This document shows, in pieces, positions 34,113 to 44,139 of a stretch of 64,000 nucleotides of DNA. Both the position numbers and the translations under genes were made by a program. Numbering within the stretch: position 1 is the stretch's first letter; every line of letters starts with the position of its first letter. The notes beneath the pieces were generated by a model that worked only from the letters and a program-made list of their open reading frames with translations, searched no databases and was not told the DNA's origin. Source of the stretch: an uncultured Prevotellaceae bacterium. GTDB taxonomy: Bacteria; Bacteroidota; Bacteroidia; Bacteroidales; Bacteroidaceae. Location: NCBI GenBank assembly GCA_900316975.1, contig ONFA01000004.1, forward strand, positions 124,001 to 188,000, read 5' to 3'.

Positions 34113-34148
34113 CAAAAACAAAAACATTCAATCAAAATCTTTAATCTC

Positions 34149-35567
34149 ATGAAACCTTTTATGGACGAGAACTTCTTGTTGCAAAGTGAAACAGCACAGA
34201 AGTTATATCACGAACATGCGGCAAAGATGCCGATTATTGACTATCATTGCCATCTTGTTCCTCAACAAGTGGCTGAAAACAAGCGTTTTGAATCCATCAC
34301 ACAGATTTGGCTGGGCGGTGACCACTACAAGTGGAGAGCCATGCGCAGCAATGGTGTGGCAGAGCGTTTCTGCACAGGAAAGGACACCTCCGACTGGGAA
34401 AAATTCGAGAAGTGGGCAGAGACCGTTCCTTACACTTTCCGCAACCCACTCTACCACTGGACACATCTGGAACTCAAGACCGCTTTCGGCATCAACAAGA
34501 CCCTGAATCCCGAGAATGCCCGCGAGATTTTCGAAGAGTGCAACGAACAAATCAAGAACGACCCCAAATTCACGCCACGTGGCTTGATGAAGCACTACAA
34601 CGTGAAGGTGGTCTGCACCACCGACGACCCTGTCGATTCTTTGGAATACCACAAGCAGGTGGCTGCTGATTCCACCATGGAGACCAAGATGCTTCCCACT
34701 TGGCGTCCAGACAAGGCAATGGCAGTGGAAGTTCCAGCCAACTTCAAGGCATACGTGGATAAACTTTCAGAAGTGAGCGGAAAATCCATCAACGGCTTCA
34801 ACGACTATATCGATGCCATTCAAGCACGTCACGACTTCTTTGCCTCAATGGGATGCAAACTCTCCGATCACGGCATTGAAGAGTTCTATGCAGAGGACTA
34901 TACCGACGAAGAGATTAAAGCCATCTTCAACAAAGTGTACAGCGGCAAAGAACTCAGCAAAGAAGAGATTCTGAAGTTCAAGTCTGCCATGATGCACATC
35001 TTCGGTGTGCAAGACGCTGAAGCAGGTTGGGCACAACAGTTCCACTATGGTGCCATCCGCGACAACAACTCAAAGATGTTCAAACTGATCGGTCCCGACA
35101 CGGGTTTTGACTCCATCGGTGAATTTAACACCGCCAAGAATTGTTCAAAATTCCTTGACCGTTTGAATTCAGAAGGCAAACTGGCAAAGACCATCCTCTA
35201 CAATCTTAACCCCTGTGCCAACGAAGTGCTTGCCACCATGCTGGGCAACTTCCAGGACGGCACCATTCCTGGCAAGATACAATGGGGCTCAGGTTGGTGG
35301 TTCCTCGACCAGAAGGACGGCATGACCAAACAGATGAATGCGCTATCACTGCTCGGTCTGTTGAGCCGATTTGTAGGTATGCTCACCGACTCTCGTTCGT
35401 TCCTCTCCTACCCTCGTCACGAATACTTCCGCCGCATTCTCTGCAACCTCGTTGCCACCGACATCGAGAATGGCGAAGTGCCATACGTAGGTTATGAGGA
35501 ACAGCGTGTCAATCAGATGATTGAGGATATTGCCTACAACAATGCCAAGAACTATTTCCAGTTCTAA
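34149..35567 (+). CDS. uxaC: Uronate (glucuronate/galacturonate) isomerase
   Basis: A 472-residue enzyme from ATG at 34149 (MKPFMDENFLLQSETAQKLYHEHA). The family metal-site motif DYHCHL is present near residue 33, and the remaining sequence (WRAMRSNG, TTDDPVDSLEYH, WGSGWWFLDQKDGM) matches UxaC throughout. It converts D-glucuronate to fructuronate, or D-galacturonate to tagaturonate, in hexuronate degradation. No other uronate genes are adjacent. Confidence 0.95.
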   Translation: MKPFMDENFLLQSETAQKLYHEHAAKMPIIDYHCHLVPQQVAENKRFESITQIWLGGDHYKWRAMRSNGVAERFCTGKDTSDWEKFEKWAETVPYTFRNPLYHWTHLELKTAFGINKTLNPENAREIFEECNEQIKNDPKFTPRGLMKHYNVKVVCTTDDPVDSLEYHKQVAADSTMETKMLPTWRPDKAMAVEVPANFKAYVDKLSEVSGKSINGFNDYIDAIQARHDFFASMGCKLSDHGIEEFYAEDYTDEEIKAIFNKVYSGKELSKEEILKFKSAMMHIFGVQDAEAGWAQQFHYGAIRDNNSKMFKLIGPDTGFDSIGEFNTAKNCSKFLDRLNSEGKLAKTILYNLNPCANEVLATMLGNFQDGTIPGKIQWGSGWWFLDQKDGMTKQMNALSLLGLLSRFVGMLTDSRSFLSYPRHEYFRRILCNLVATDIENGEVPYVGYEEQRVNQMIEDIAYNNAKNYFQF

Positions 35568-35614
35568 CCATCTGCCTCTCTAAACTCTAAACCCTCAACG
35601 CTAAACTCTACACA

Positions 35615-36337
35615 TTGCCCACACCAGATTTTCGTTTCAAACAATTCACCATCCGCCACGACCGTTCAGCCATGAAAGTCGGGACGGATGGTGTATTGCT
35701 TGGAGCATGGGCAAGACTTCCAGAGAACAAGGCGATTTCTTCTCGCCCAAGGGTGTTAGATGTTGGTACAGGAACTGGACTGATTGCCCTCATGCTGGCA
35801 CAGCGATTTCCCAATGCCATGATAGATGGAATAGACATCGACGCATCTTCCATTGAACAAGCAAAAGAGAATATCGAAAACTCCATCTTCCGTACTCGAA
35901 TCAATATCAAAGAATCGGATTTTTCCATTCTCAGCTACTACTCAAACAAATTTGATTTAATCGTTTCAAATCCACCATTTTATACAGAAGACACTTTGGG
36001 AGGAAACAAAGCAAGAGATGCCGCTCGTCACACTTCTTCTCTTCCCTTTGAAAAATTGATTTCCAACGCTGCGGAATTGATGACAGATGACGGTTTCTTT
36101 TGTGTCATTATCCCCTTTCAAAGCGCCAACGATTTCATTAGCATTTGTGTGGGAAATAGACTCTATCTGACACGTCGAATGAATATTCGTTCCACAGAAC
36201 GTAAACCCTTCAATCGTGCCATGCTGGAATTTAGCACATCCATTCAACCGACAGAAAATCTCACGCTGACACTCTACGATACAAACAGGCAGCGAACAAC
36301 TGAATACAAAGAACTCACCCAAGATTTTTATCTATGA
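35615..36337 (+). CDS. tRNA1(Val) A37 N6-methyltransferase (TrmN6/YfiC-like)
   Basis: A 240-residue methyltransferase. It appears to start at TTG (35615), because the family N-terminus (FRFKQFTIRHD) begins a few codons later and no ATG is available. SAM-binding motif VLDVGTGTGLIAL and catalytic NPPF in IVSNPPFYTED are clear, with KVGTDGVLLGAW of the YfiC family. It methylates A37 of a valine tRNA in family members. Overlaps the HD gene by four bases. Confidence 0.88.
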   Translation: MPTPDFRFKQFTIRHDRSAMKVGTDGVLLGAWARLPENKAISSRPRVLDVGTGTGLIALMLAQRFPNAMIDGIDIDASSIEQAKENIENSIFRTRINIKESDFSILSYYSNKFDLIVSNPPFYTEDTLGGNKARDAARHTSSLPFEKLISNAAELMTDDGFFCVIIPFQSANDFISICVGNRLYLTRRMNIRSTERKPFNRAMLEFSTSIQPTENLTLTLYDTNRQRTTEYKELTQDFYL

Positions 36338-36885
36338 ACTACCAAGCCATCATCGATAAATACTACCCTGAAGAGAATGAACTGAAACACATTCTCATGG
36401 TGCATAGTCGCAGTGTGGCAGACAAGGCACTCGCCATTGTTGACCAGCACCCCGAACTGAATGCAGACCGTCCATTTGTAGAAGAAGCCGCCATGCTCCA
36501 CGACATCGGCATTTTCCGTTGTGATGCTGCTGGCATCCAATGTTTTGGTACCGAACCATATATCTGTCATGGCACCATCGGTGCAGAACTGCTTCGTGCA
36601 GAGGGATTCCCACGCCATGCCAGAGTGTGCGAACGACATACTGGTGCAGGGCTTTCTCTCCAAGAAATAAAGCAGCAAAATCTTCCCGTTCCTCACCGCG
36701 ACTTACTGCCTGAAACCATAGAGGAACAAATCATCTGCTACGCCGACAAATTCTTTTCAAAAACCAAACTCGATACCGAAAAAACAGTAGAACAAGCCAT
36801 CCGTTCACTTTCCAAATTTGGCAATGAAGGAGTGGAACGATTCGTTAAATGGTCTAAAAGGTTCGGGCAAATTAGTATTTATTAA
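36334..36885 (+). CDS. HD-domain phosphohydrolase
   Basis: A 183-residue protein with HD superfamily residues: His in MVHSRSVADKAL, His-Asp in AAMLHDIGIF, further His in ICHGTIGAELL and ERHTGAG, and Asp in CYADKFFS. Members cleave phosphate esters, often of nucleotides or second messengers; the substrate is unknown. It begins inside the end of the methyltransferase gene (ATGA). Confidence 0.85.
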   Translation: MNYQAIIDKYYPEENELKHILMVHSRSVADKALAIVDQHPELNADRPFVEEAAMLHDIGIFRCDAAGIQCFGTEPYICHGTIGAELLRAEGFPRHARVCERHTGAGLSLQEIKQQNLPVPHRDLLPETIEEQIICYADKFFSKTKLDTEKTVEQAIRSLSKFGNEGVERFVKWSKRFGQISIY

Positions 36886-36918
36886 AATAAATATACCTGT
36901 TATTTCCCGAAAAAGTCG

Positions 36919-36926
36919 TACCTTTG
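36919..36926 (+). promoter_or_regulatory. Promoter -7 box of the LptD-like gene
   Basis: TACCTTTG followed by CCCC, only 10 bases before the ATG at 36937, predicting an almost leaderless mRNA. Confidence 0.55.
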
Positions 36927-36936
36927 CCCCCGTTTT

Positions 36937-39858
36937 ATGAGAAGTCAAAGGTTCATAGCGTTTTTCTTCGTACTCATTACCGTACTCTCTACGACGGCTC
37001 TCAACATACCATTGGTCGGCAAGCCTTACAGATTTGTCGGTCAGCATGCTGTTGATAGCGCCGGGTTAGATACGTTTAATGGCAACCAAGAAGTTGACAC
37101 AATGAAGGTTACCATCGATAGTGTCAATAGCAGTACAACCCTATCAGAATCAGACTCTTTGCTTCTCAATCTCGATTCTCTCAAAGCACGTTTCGACCGT
37201 GAGCACGGCATTGAGTCCAACAAACCCAAAGCCATCCAGTGGAACGACTCCGTGGCAGCAGCAGAAGACTCCATCCGCAAATCACAAAAGAAGAGCGCAC
37301 TCGATGCTCCTGTTGTCTATACAGCCACCGACTCCATGACATTCTTCATGGACACTAAAAACGCACACCTTTATGGCAATGCAGATGTGAAGTATCAGAA
37401 CATCGACCTCACGTCTGAAAACATTCGCATGAACATGGACAGTTCCATCGTACATGCCACCTATGGTCTTGATTCTCTTGGCAACATGTTTGGCAAACCC
37501 GTCTTCAAGGAAGGCAGCGATGAATACAAGACCCAAACCATATCCTACAACTTCAAGACAAAGAAAGGATTCATCACCAACCTTTACACTACTCAAGAAG
37601 AAGGGTTCATCACGTCTGAAGAGTCTAAGAAAAGCGAAGATGGAGTCTATTATGCAAGAAGAGGCACCTACACCACCTGCGACGAAGAACATCCGCATTT
37701 CTACATCCGAATGTCGCGCATGAAAGTTCGTCCCGGCAAGAACGTCTTTTCCGGTCCTGCATGGTTAGTGGTGGAAGATGTGCCACTTCCCCTTGCCATT
37801 CCTTTCGCCTACTTCCCCATCACCGGCACCTATTCCAGCGGTTTCATCATGCCCACCTATGGCGACGAGTTCACTCGAGGATTCTATCTGCGCGATGGTG
37901 GTTACTATTTTGCCATCAGTGACTACATGGACTTGAAAGTGACAGGCGAAATCTTCACAAAGGGTTCATGGGGCATTGGTGCACAAACCACCTACAAAAA
38001 GCGTTACAAATATGGCGGCAACTTCTACTTCAACTACCAGGTAACCAAGGATGGCGAGAAGAACATGCCTGACTATAGCGTTCAGAAGAACTTCAAGATA
38101 CAGTGGAGCCACCGCACCGACCCCAAAGCATCTCCCAATAGTTCGTTCTCTGCCAGCGTGAACTTCGCCACACAATCCTACGAAAAGAACAACCTCACCT
38201 CGCTCTACAATCCCACCTCTTACTCACAGAGCACCCGTACATCCTCCATCAGTTATTCGCACAATTTCAGGAAGATAGGACTCTCCTTGTCCACATCGGC
38301 CAATATCTCACAGAACATGCGCGACTCCACCCTCGCCCTTCTCCTTCCCTCAATGTCATGGTCATTGTCAACAGTCTATCCATTCAAACGGAAAGCATCA
38401 GTAGGCAAAGAGCGTTGGTATGAGAAAATCAGTCTGAAATACACAGGTACACTGTCCAACTCCATCAGCACGAAAGAGGACAAACTTCTTCATTCTTCAC
38501 TTGTCAAGGACTGGAAGAACGGCATGAAACACAGCATCCCAATTTCAGCCTCTTTCAATATTCTCAAATACATCAACATTACCCCGATGCTCAACTATAC
38601 CGAACGGTGGTACACCAACAAGGTCATCCAGAGTTGGGACGAAGGCAACAACAAAGTGGTGCGCGACACCATCTATGGCTTCAATCGCGTGTTCGACTAC
38701 AATCTCTCACTGAGTGCCAACACAAAATTATATGGTACCTACAAACCTAATCCCAAAGTGTTTGGAGAAAAACTGCAAATGGTGCGTCATGTCATCACGC
38801 CATCCATCAGTTTCAGTTACGCTCCCGACTTTGGTGACAGTCGATGGGGGTATTGGAAAACTTACACTCGAACAGACGAGGAAGTCAACGTGACCCAAGT
38901 GCCCTACTCTCCCTACGCAGGTTCCCTCTATGGCACACCTGCAACAGGAAAGACTGGAGCCATCAGTTTTAGCATCTCCAACAATGTGGAGGCAAAAATC
39001 AAGGCACGCAATGACTCTCTCAAGAAAATCAGCATCATCGACGAACTCGGGGCCTCTCTTTCCTACAACATGGCAGCCGAGCGACAACCATGGTCAAACC
39101 TCTCCACCCGTCTGCGCCTAAAATGGGGAAAGACCACCTTCAACATGAGCGCCGTCTTCATGACCTATGCTTATGAGTTCGACAAGAATGGCAACGTTGT
39201 AGTAGGCGACCGCACCGAATGGTCGTATGGTCGTTGGGGACGTTTCCAAGGCCTGTCAAAGAACCTCTCTTACACTTTCAACAATCAGTCCTTTAGGCAA
39301 ATCAAGGAGAAAATCAGGAAACTGTTCGGACGAGGCAAAGACAATGACGAAGAGATTGACAATGTTGACACCGATGAGGAAAGCGATGACGCAGACGATT
39401 TGGAAACAAACATCGACAACCCCAATAAACGGAGCAATACAAAAAGTGACTCCTCCGACGATTTAGATGCCGATGGTTATATGAAGTTCCAAATGCCTTG
39501 GGCATTCTCCATCTCCTACGGACTCACCATGTACGAAGACCGCAGCAAGGACATCAATGTCAAGACCATGCGTTATCCCTACTCTTTCACTCAAAACCTC
39601 AACTTCTCAGGCAACCTGAAACTGGCAAGCAACTGGAACTGCAACTTCGCCTCGGGATGGGACTTCACCACAAAGAAGATTTCCATGACCACAGTCAACA
39701 TCTCTCGCGACATGCACTGTTTCAACATATCCTGCGGACTCGTGTTTGGCGTTTACACCAGTTACCACATCTCCCTGCGTGCCAATGCCAGCACCCTCAC
39801 CGACGCCCTCAAGTACGACAAGAAGTCAAGTTATTCAAGTTCCATCCAATGGTACTAA
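36937..39858 (+). CDS. LptD-like outer-membrane LPS assembly protein
   Basis: A 973-residue exported protein with an N-terminal signal/anchor (FIAFFFVLITVLSTTALNIP). Residues about 115-260 form an OstA/LptA-like jellyroll (AHLYGNADVKYQNIDLTSENIRM), followed by a long beta-barrel with aromatic strands ending at a C-terminal Tyr. In Bacteroidetes this family is annotated as putative LptD. It would place LPS in the outer leaflet. An Asp/Glu/Asn-rich insert (about residues 805-850) interrupts the barrel. ATG 36937 follows the promoter closely. Confidence 0.85.
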   Translation: MRSQRFIAFFFVLITVLSTTALNIPLVGKPYRFVGQHAVDSAGLDTFNGNQEVDTMKVTIDSVNSSTTLSESDSLLLNLDSLKARFDREHGIESNKPKAIQWNDSVAAAEDSIRKSQKKSALDAPVVYTATDSMTFFMDTKNAHLYGNADVKYQNIDLTSENIRMNMDSSIVHATYGLDSLGNMFGKPVFKEGSDEYKTQTISYNFKTKKGFITNLYTTQEEGFITSEESKKSEDGVYYARRGTYTTCDEEHPHFYIRMSRMKVRPGKNVFSGPAWLVVEDVPLPLAIPFAYFPITGTYSSGFIMPTYGDEFTRGFYLRDGGYYFAISDYMDLKVTGEIFTKGSWGIGAQTTYKKRYKYGGNFYFNYQVTKDGEKNMPDYSVQKNFKIQWSHRTDPKASPNSSFSASVNFATQSYEKNNLTSLYNPTSYSQSTRTSSISYSHNFRKIGLSLSTSANISQNMRDSTLALLLPSMSWSLSTVYPFKRKASVGKERWYEKISLKYTGTLSNSISTKEDKLLHSSLVKDWKNGMKHSIPISASFNILKYINITPMLNYTERWYTNKVIQSWDEGNNKVVRDTIYGFNRVFDYNLSLSANTKLYGTYKPNPKVFGEKLQMVRHVITPSISFSYAPDFGDSRWGYWKTYTRTDEEVNVTQVPYSPYAGSLYGTPATGKTGAISFSISNNVEAKIKARNDSLKKISIIDELGASLSYNMAAERQPWSNLSTRLRLKWGKTTFNMSAVFMTYAYEFDKNGNVVVGDRTEWSYGRWGRFQGLSKNLSYTFNNQSFRQIKEKIRKLFGRGKDNDEEIDNVDTDEESDDADDLETNIDNPNKRSNTKSDSSDDLDADGYMKFQMPWAFSISYGLTMYEDRSKDINVKTMRYPYSFTQNLNFSGNLKLASNWNCNFASGWDFTTKKISMTTVNISRDMHCFNISCGLVFGVYTSYHISLRANASTLTDALKYDKKSSYSSSIQWY

Positions 39859-39902
39859 GATAAATTGTACATTGTACATTGCAAATTTGTAAATAAAATA
39901 AG

Positions 39903-40316
39903 ATGTCAAGAATACTCGCAATAGATTATGGACAGAAACGCACAGGCATCGCTGTGACAGATACCCTGCAGATGATAGCCAACGGGCTTGCCACCGTCGA
40001 GACGAAAGAATTGGAAAAGTTCATCGTTGGCTATGTGGCAAATGAAGATGTGTCCACCATTGTTGTGGGTAAGCCTACTCAGATGAATGGTGAGAACAGC
40101 GAGAACATGAAGCGCATCGAACCATTCTTCAATCGGTTGAAGCGTCTCTTTCCCGACAAGGAAATCACCTACTACGATGAGCGTTTCACCTCTGTACTGG
40201 CCCACCAAGCCATGCTACAAAGCGGCATCGGAAAGAAAGCCCGACAGAACAAGGCTCTCGTTGATAAAATCAGCGCCACCATCATCCTCGAGGACTACCT
40301 GCAAAGCATCAGATAG
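39903..40316 (+). CDS. ruvX: RuvX/YqgF pre-16S rRNA nuclease
   Basis: A 137-residue RNase H-fold protein with ILAIDYGQKRTGIAVTD, VVGKPTQMNG, YYDERFTS and a C-terminal Asp in DKISATIILEDYL, covering the acidic active site. Family members mature 16S rRNA 5' ends or resolve junctions. Spacers on both sides carry TTGTACATTGTAC-type repeats. Probably co-transcribed with def. Confidence 0.93.
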   Translation: MSRILAIDYGQKRTGIAVTDTLQMIANGLATVETKELEKFIVGYVANEDVSTIVVGKPTQMNGENSENMKRIEPFFNRLKRLFPDKEITYYDERFTSVLAHQAMLQSGIGKKARQNKALVDKISATIILEDYLQSIR

Positions 40317-40363
40317 ATAAATAAATTGTACATAGTAAATTATAAAATTGTAAATAAATAAAA

Positions 40364-40924
40364 ATGGTTCTTCCCATGTACATATTCGGTCAGCCAGTGC
40401 TCCGCAAGACTGCCGAAGAGATAGACTTCAACGCCTATCCCAACCTACAAGAACTCATCGTCAACATGTTTGAGACCCTCGAACGCTCTGAAGGCGTCGG
40501 ACTCGCTGCTCCACAAGTGGGACTGCCTATCCGCCTCTTCATCATCGACCTTGATGTCATCTCTGACGATGAGCCACAGTACAAAGGCTACCGCCACACG
40601 TTCATCAACCCCGAAATCATTGAAGAGAGCGAAGAAACCGTTTCCATGTCGGAAGGCTGCCTATCCATCCCTGGCATCAACGAGAGTGTGAAGCGTCCCG
40701 CTAAAGTGTTGGTGAACTACTTCGATGAGAACGGCGACGAGCAGGAACGTTGGCTCGAAGGCTTCGAAGCACGTGTGTTCCAACATGAATACGACCACCT
40801 CGACGGCAAAATGTTCGTTGACCATCTGTCCCCCTTCCGTAAGCAGATGATTAAGTCTAAACTCATCGCCATGACCAAAGGTAAGTTCTCTGCCCACTAC
40901 AAGTGCAAACCTAATAGAGGTTGA
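40364..40924 (+). CDS. def: Peptide deformylase
   Basis: A 186-residue metalloenzyme with the three family motifs: GVGLAAPQVG, EGCLSIPG (metal-binding Cys) and QHEYDHLDG (HExxH-type, both His). It removes the formyl group from new proteins. It follows ruvX by 47 bases. Confidence 0.96.
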   Translation: MVLPMYIFGQPVLRKTAEEIDFNAYPNLQELIVNMFETLERSEGVGLAAPQVGLPIRLFIIDLDVISDDEPQYKGYRHTFINPEIIEESEETVSMSEGCLSIPGINESVKRPAKVLVNYFDENGDEQERWLEGFEARVFQHEYDHLDGKMFVDHLSPFRKQMIKSKLIAMTKGKFSAHYKCKPNRG

Positions 40925-40990
40925 GGGTTTAGAGGGTAGAGCTGAGGGTTTAGAGTTTAGAGTTTAGAGTTTAGAGTTTAGAGTTAGAAT
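40921..40990. repeat. TTTAGAGTTTAGAG simple repeat
   Basis: Tandem GTTTAGA words fill the spacer between def and the TPR gene. Similar words occur at 14020-14055 and, inverted, at 35580-35610. Confidence 0.6.
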
Positions 40991-40995
40991 CGGGA

Positions 40996-42618
40996 ATGAG
41001 GAGATCACGTTTCATAGTGTTCATCACCACGTCTATCCGTGTGGTTGTATTGGTTCTCTCCTTTTTATGGGGAGGAGAACTGATTTGTCATGCCCAAATC
41101 AACACCGACCGCATGATGAACATTGGTCGCAATGCCCTTGCGTACGATGATTATGTGCTCTCCATCAGTTACTTCAACCTTGTCATCAACTACAAACCTC
41201 ACCTCTATGAGCCCTATTTCTACCGGGGCGTGGCAAAGTTCTACCTTGATGATTACTCCGGTGCCGCACTCGACTGTACCCAAGCCATCCAGCGCAACCC
41301 TTATTTCCCAAACACCTACGAATTGCGAGGGCTTGCCTACATCAACATGAACCGTTTTCCTGATGCTATCCGAGACTACAGGACCGTTACTGACATGTTG
41401 CCCGAAAACCGTTCCCTTTGGCACAACCTCGCTCTCTGCTACATCGAGACCGACAGCCTCGACCAAGCAGACAACATTACCGACATTATCATCCGCCGAT
41501 GGGCAAAACAAGCCGACGGATACACTCTCAAAGCGCAAGTCTTTCTTCAAAGAAAAGACACCGCTGCTGCCGAGACTTACATTGACAAAGCCATCGAGGC
41601 GGACAAATACAACATAGGTGCCCATACAGCTAAAGCCAACATTCTGATGAGCCATGAGCAATACAACGAAGCCATCCAGCACTTTGACGAATCTCTCCGT
41701 CTCAACCCCAAACAGGCTAACACACTCATCAACCGTGCCCTCTGCCACTACCACCTCAACCACTATCGCGATGCGATGGCTGACTATGACCGTGCCCTTG
41801 ACCTTGAGCCCAAGAATTTCATCGGACACTACAACCGAGGGCTTCTGCGTGCCAATGTGGGAGAAGACAACCTTGCCATCGAAGACTTCAATTTCATCCT
41901 CTCCATCGATCCCGACGACATGATGGCAACCTTCAACCGCGCCACCCTGCTCGAAAACATAGGCGACTACCGAGGCGCCATCCGCGACTACACCACCGTC
42001 ATCAACGAATTTCCCAAATTCCTCTACGGTTACGAACGTAGAGCCGCAGCCCGTCGCATGATTGGTGACAATGCAGGAGCCAACCGCGACGAAGAACATG
42101 TGCTCAAAGAACAGATTGCTCACCGCTACGGCTACTCCACTCCGACCTCCCGACAGAAGAACAAGACCCGCAAAAAGTCACAGATCAATCTTGACGACTA
42201 CCAGAAACTCGTCGAAGAAGACACCCAAGAACAAGTGCCCGAATATGAAAGCGAATATAGAGGAAAAGTGCAGAACCGCGAACAGGAAGCCAAACTCATG
42301 CTCCCCAACGAAAACACTTACAAACTCTACAGAGAAGCGGGCAAGGAAGAAATGCTCCACACCTTCGAGCAAGCCTTCCAACAGGCACAGGCAGGCAACA
42401 TCAACGAAGCCATCGAAGGCTTCACTCGTGTTATCGAACAAAACGACCACTTCGCCGAAGCCTACTTCAACCGAGGCATCCTTCACCTCTTGCTCGACGA
42501 CACCCCTCACGCCATCCCCGACCTCTCCCAAGCAGGTGAACTTGGCATCTACCAAGCCTACAACATCATCAAGAAAAACCAAAACATCAAAAAAGACCAA
42601 AGCGTCAAGAAAAAATAA
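40996..42618 (+). CDS. Exported TPR protein (540 aa)
   Basis: The N-terminus has a hydrophobic signal (VFITTSIRVVVLVLSFLWGG), then about eight TPR units (YEPYFYRGVAKFYLDDYSGA, KNFIGHYNRGLLRANVGEDN), a charged linker (about 385-460) and two more TPR units. It probably acts in the periplasm as a scaffold. It ends at a strong bidirectional terminator. Confidence 0.85.
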   Translation: MRRSRFIVFITTSIRVVVLVLSFLWGGELICHAQINTDRMMNIGRNALAYDDYVLSISYFNLVINYKPHLYEPYFYRGVAKFYLDDYSGAALDCTQAIQRNPYFPNTYELRGLAYINMNRFPDAIRDYRTVTDMLPENRSLWHNLALCYIETDSLDQADNITDIIIRRWAKQADGYTLKAQVFLQRKDTAAAETYIDKAIEADKYNIGAHTAKANILMSHEQYNEAIQHFDESLRLNPKQANTLINRALCHYHLNHYRDAMADYDRALDLEPKNFIGHYNRGLLRANVGEDNLAIEDFNFILSIDPDDMMATFNRATLLENIGDYRGAIRDYTTVINEFPKFLYGYERRAAARRMIGDNAGANRDEEHVLKEQIAHRYGYSTPTSRQKNKTRKKSQINLDDYQKLVEEDTQEQVPEYESEYRGKVQNREQEAKLMLPNENTYKLYREAGKEEMLHTFEQAFQQAQAGNINEAIEGFTRVIEQNDHFAEAYFNRGILHLLLDDTPHAIPDLSQAGELGIYQAYNIIKKNQNIKKDQSVKKK

Positions 42619-42655
42619 GACGTGTGAAACTACAAGGTTTCACACGTCTTATTTT
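42614..42655. terminator. Bidirectional terminator
   Basis: 17 bp stem built on AAGACGTGTGAAAC/GTTTCACACGTCTT with a six-base loop and T5 on the plus side, between convergent genes. Confidence 0.88.
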
Positions 42656-44139
42656 TAAAGTGATTGCACGCTTTTCTTTTTGTCCTTCTTCTGAGGCTTC
42701 TCCAATTCTGTCCACGGCTTATATCCATGCGATATCGAAGTCCATCCAAAACCACCCAAATTCCGTGAATCTTCAGCATTCCTTTTCTCACGGTAAACCA
42801 CTTTGCCGTTCTTCCAACTTTTCATAATCGACCACTCCTTCGGCAGCCAAAGGTCTCCCTTCGTATCGAGTACTAAAAGATTGTAGCCCGTATCTGAACT
42901 ATTCAGGAAAATGGCTATATCCTCGTATGAAGTGGTTTCTTGCCTGATGGTAAAATAATGTTTCAATGTTCCTAAGCGGGCAGGGGCAAAGTTTTCATCC
43001 AGAACTGAAATATCCGGGTGAAAAGTATAATAGACATGTGGATGAAGGTCAAGATACCGCCAAACAATTTCATTCAGTTGATGTAGCAGTTCTTCCATCG
43101 CCACCGCAGAATCGATTGTGTAAATACGTCCCTTTGTTTCTGAAAAAGATTGGTCGAACACGTTACCATCCATTACACCCTGATTTTGATAGCAAAAACT
43201 CATATTGGAAAACGAAGGTTTCACAGAACAGTTTGCATCATGACTGATATAGATGTCACGGTGATGTGGCATTTGTTTAAGAACGGGCTTTATCGATCTC
43301 AAAAATTCTTTCTTGTTGAGGAGTTCATGTGTCTTATTCTCCACGCTGTCTGGGGTAAACTCGTAGGAGAAACTACCAAACCTTTCGTTTCCTCCTCCTA
43401 TTTCTCCTCCCAATTTAGAAGAAGAGGTGCTGTAAAATTTGACAATCTCTGGTGCATGACTATAATCGACCACTTTCCTGCCATTCCACCTCTTCAATGT
43501 ATCTCCCTGCGGATATTCCCTTAAAGCGATATTACAATAAATACTGTCCTGTGACTCCCAAACACTGCTGTTGGATGCATCCACCATGCCAGCCAACGAC
43601 TTGCTGATATTAGCAAGAGCATCAGCCAGTTGCTGGTCCTGTGCATTCTTCTTCAACTGATTCTTCAATTTTGCCTCATAAATCGAATCCGCTATCGCAC
43701 TATTCACGATTCCTGTCAGCCTCTGTTTATTATAGAAAACCTCCTTACCATCCACCAATATTCTCTTCACCTTCTTTCCGTTGATGGTCATATTGCCATC
43801 CTCATCCATCTCAACATCTGGCAATTCATTAGAAATGAAGGCAGGGGTGTCAAACACATCGCAACGGATATTAACCCGCTTATGATGTTTCCCATTATAA
43901 CTATATTCCACATCTGCAATGTCTCCCCCACGGTAATAGAGACCGTCATACTTTGTGTCATAAGACTTCACATACGCAACCAAACTGTCAATATTCAGCA
44001 CATTCCCTGCTCCGCTATAGATGTCTGCAGAAGAGAGAACGCCTGTATTCTCGGGTGCCAGATTATAGCACGAAACGGCTGTCGCAGTGATGAACAAGAC
44101 CGTTGCAACATTACATAATAAATTTTTCATGTCTTTCAT
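42655..44139 (-). CDS. Lipoprotein linked to the BlaI/M56 pair (494 aa)
   Basis: The start MKNLLCNVATVLFITATAVSC contains a lipobox with Cys around residue 24. Further on DEDGNMTINGKKVKRILVDGKEVF resembles the plug-like segment seen in Bacteroidetes TonB-linked and M56-linked proteins. The C-terminal half is unfamiliar. Its first bases overlap the stop of the M56 peptidase gene (ATGA), so the two are made together. Role unknown, possibly the sensed or processed partner. Confidence 0.65.
   Translation of the reverse strand: MKDMKNLLCNVATVLFITATAVSCYNLAPENTGVLSSADIYSGAGNVLNIDSLVAYVKSYDTKYDGLYYRGGDIADVEYSYNGKHHKRVNIRCDVFDTPAFISNELPDVEMDEDGNMTINGKKVKRILVDGKEVFYNKQRLTGIVNSAIADSIYEAKLKNQLKKNAQDQQLADALANISKSLAGMVDASNSSVWESQDSIYCNIALREYPQGDTLKRWNGRKVVDYSHAPEIVKFYSTSSSKLGGEIGGGNERFGSFSYEFTPDSVENKTHELLNKKEFLRSIKPVLKQMPHHRDIYISHDANCSVKPSFSNMSFCYQNQGVMDGNVFDQSFSETKGRIYTIDSAVAMEELLHQLNEIVWRYLDLHPHVYYTFHPDISVLDENFAPARLGTLKHYFTIRQETTSYEDIAIFLNSSDTGYNLLVLDTKGDLWLPKEWSIMKSWKNGKVVYREKRNAEDSRNLGGFGWTSISHGYKPWTELEKPQKKDKKKSVQSL

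Larger units (their letters stand above)
33617..34148. other. Divergent intergenic region between glnS and uxaC
   Basis: This 532-base region holds the glnS promoter (minus TAATTTTG, 33741-33734), a plus promoter box TAACTTTG (33850-33857) with a terminator hairpin about 60-100 bases later (possible small RNA), a 9 bp perfect hairpin (33989-34011), a dyad (34068-34089) and the uxaC promoter (34105-34112). No protein gene was found. Confidence 0.6.

Noticed and set aside
41065..42123. Minus-strand open frame of 352 codons opposite the exported TPR gene
   Set aside because: Val-rich product with no family features, antisense to a gene with clear TPR units and signal peptide.
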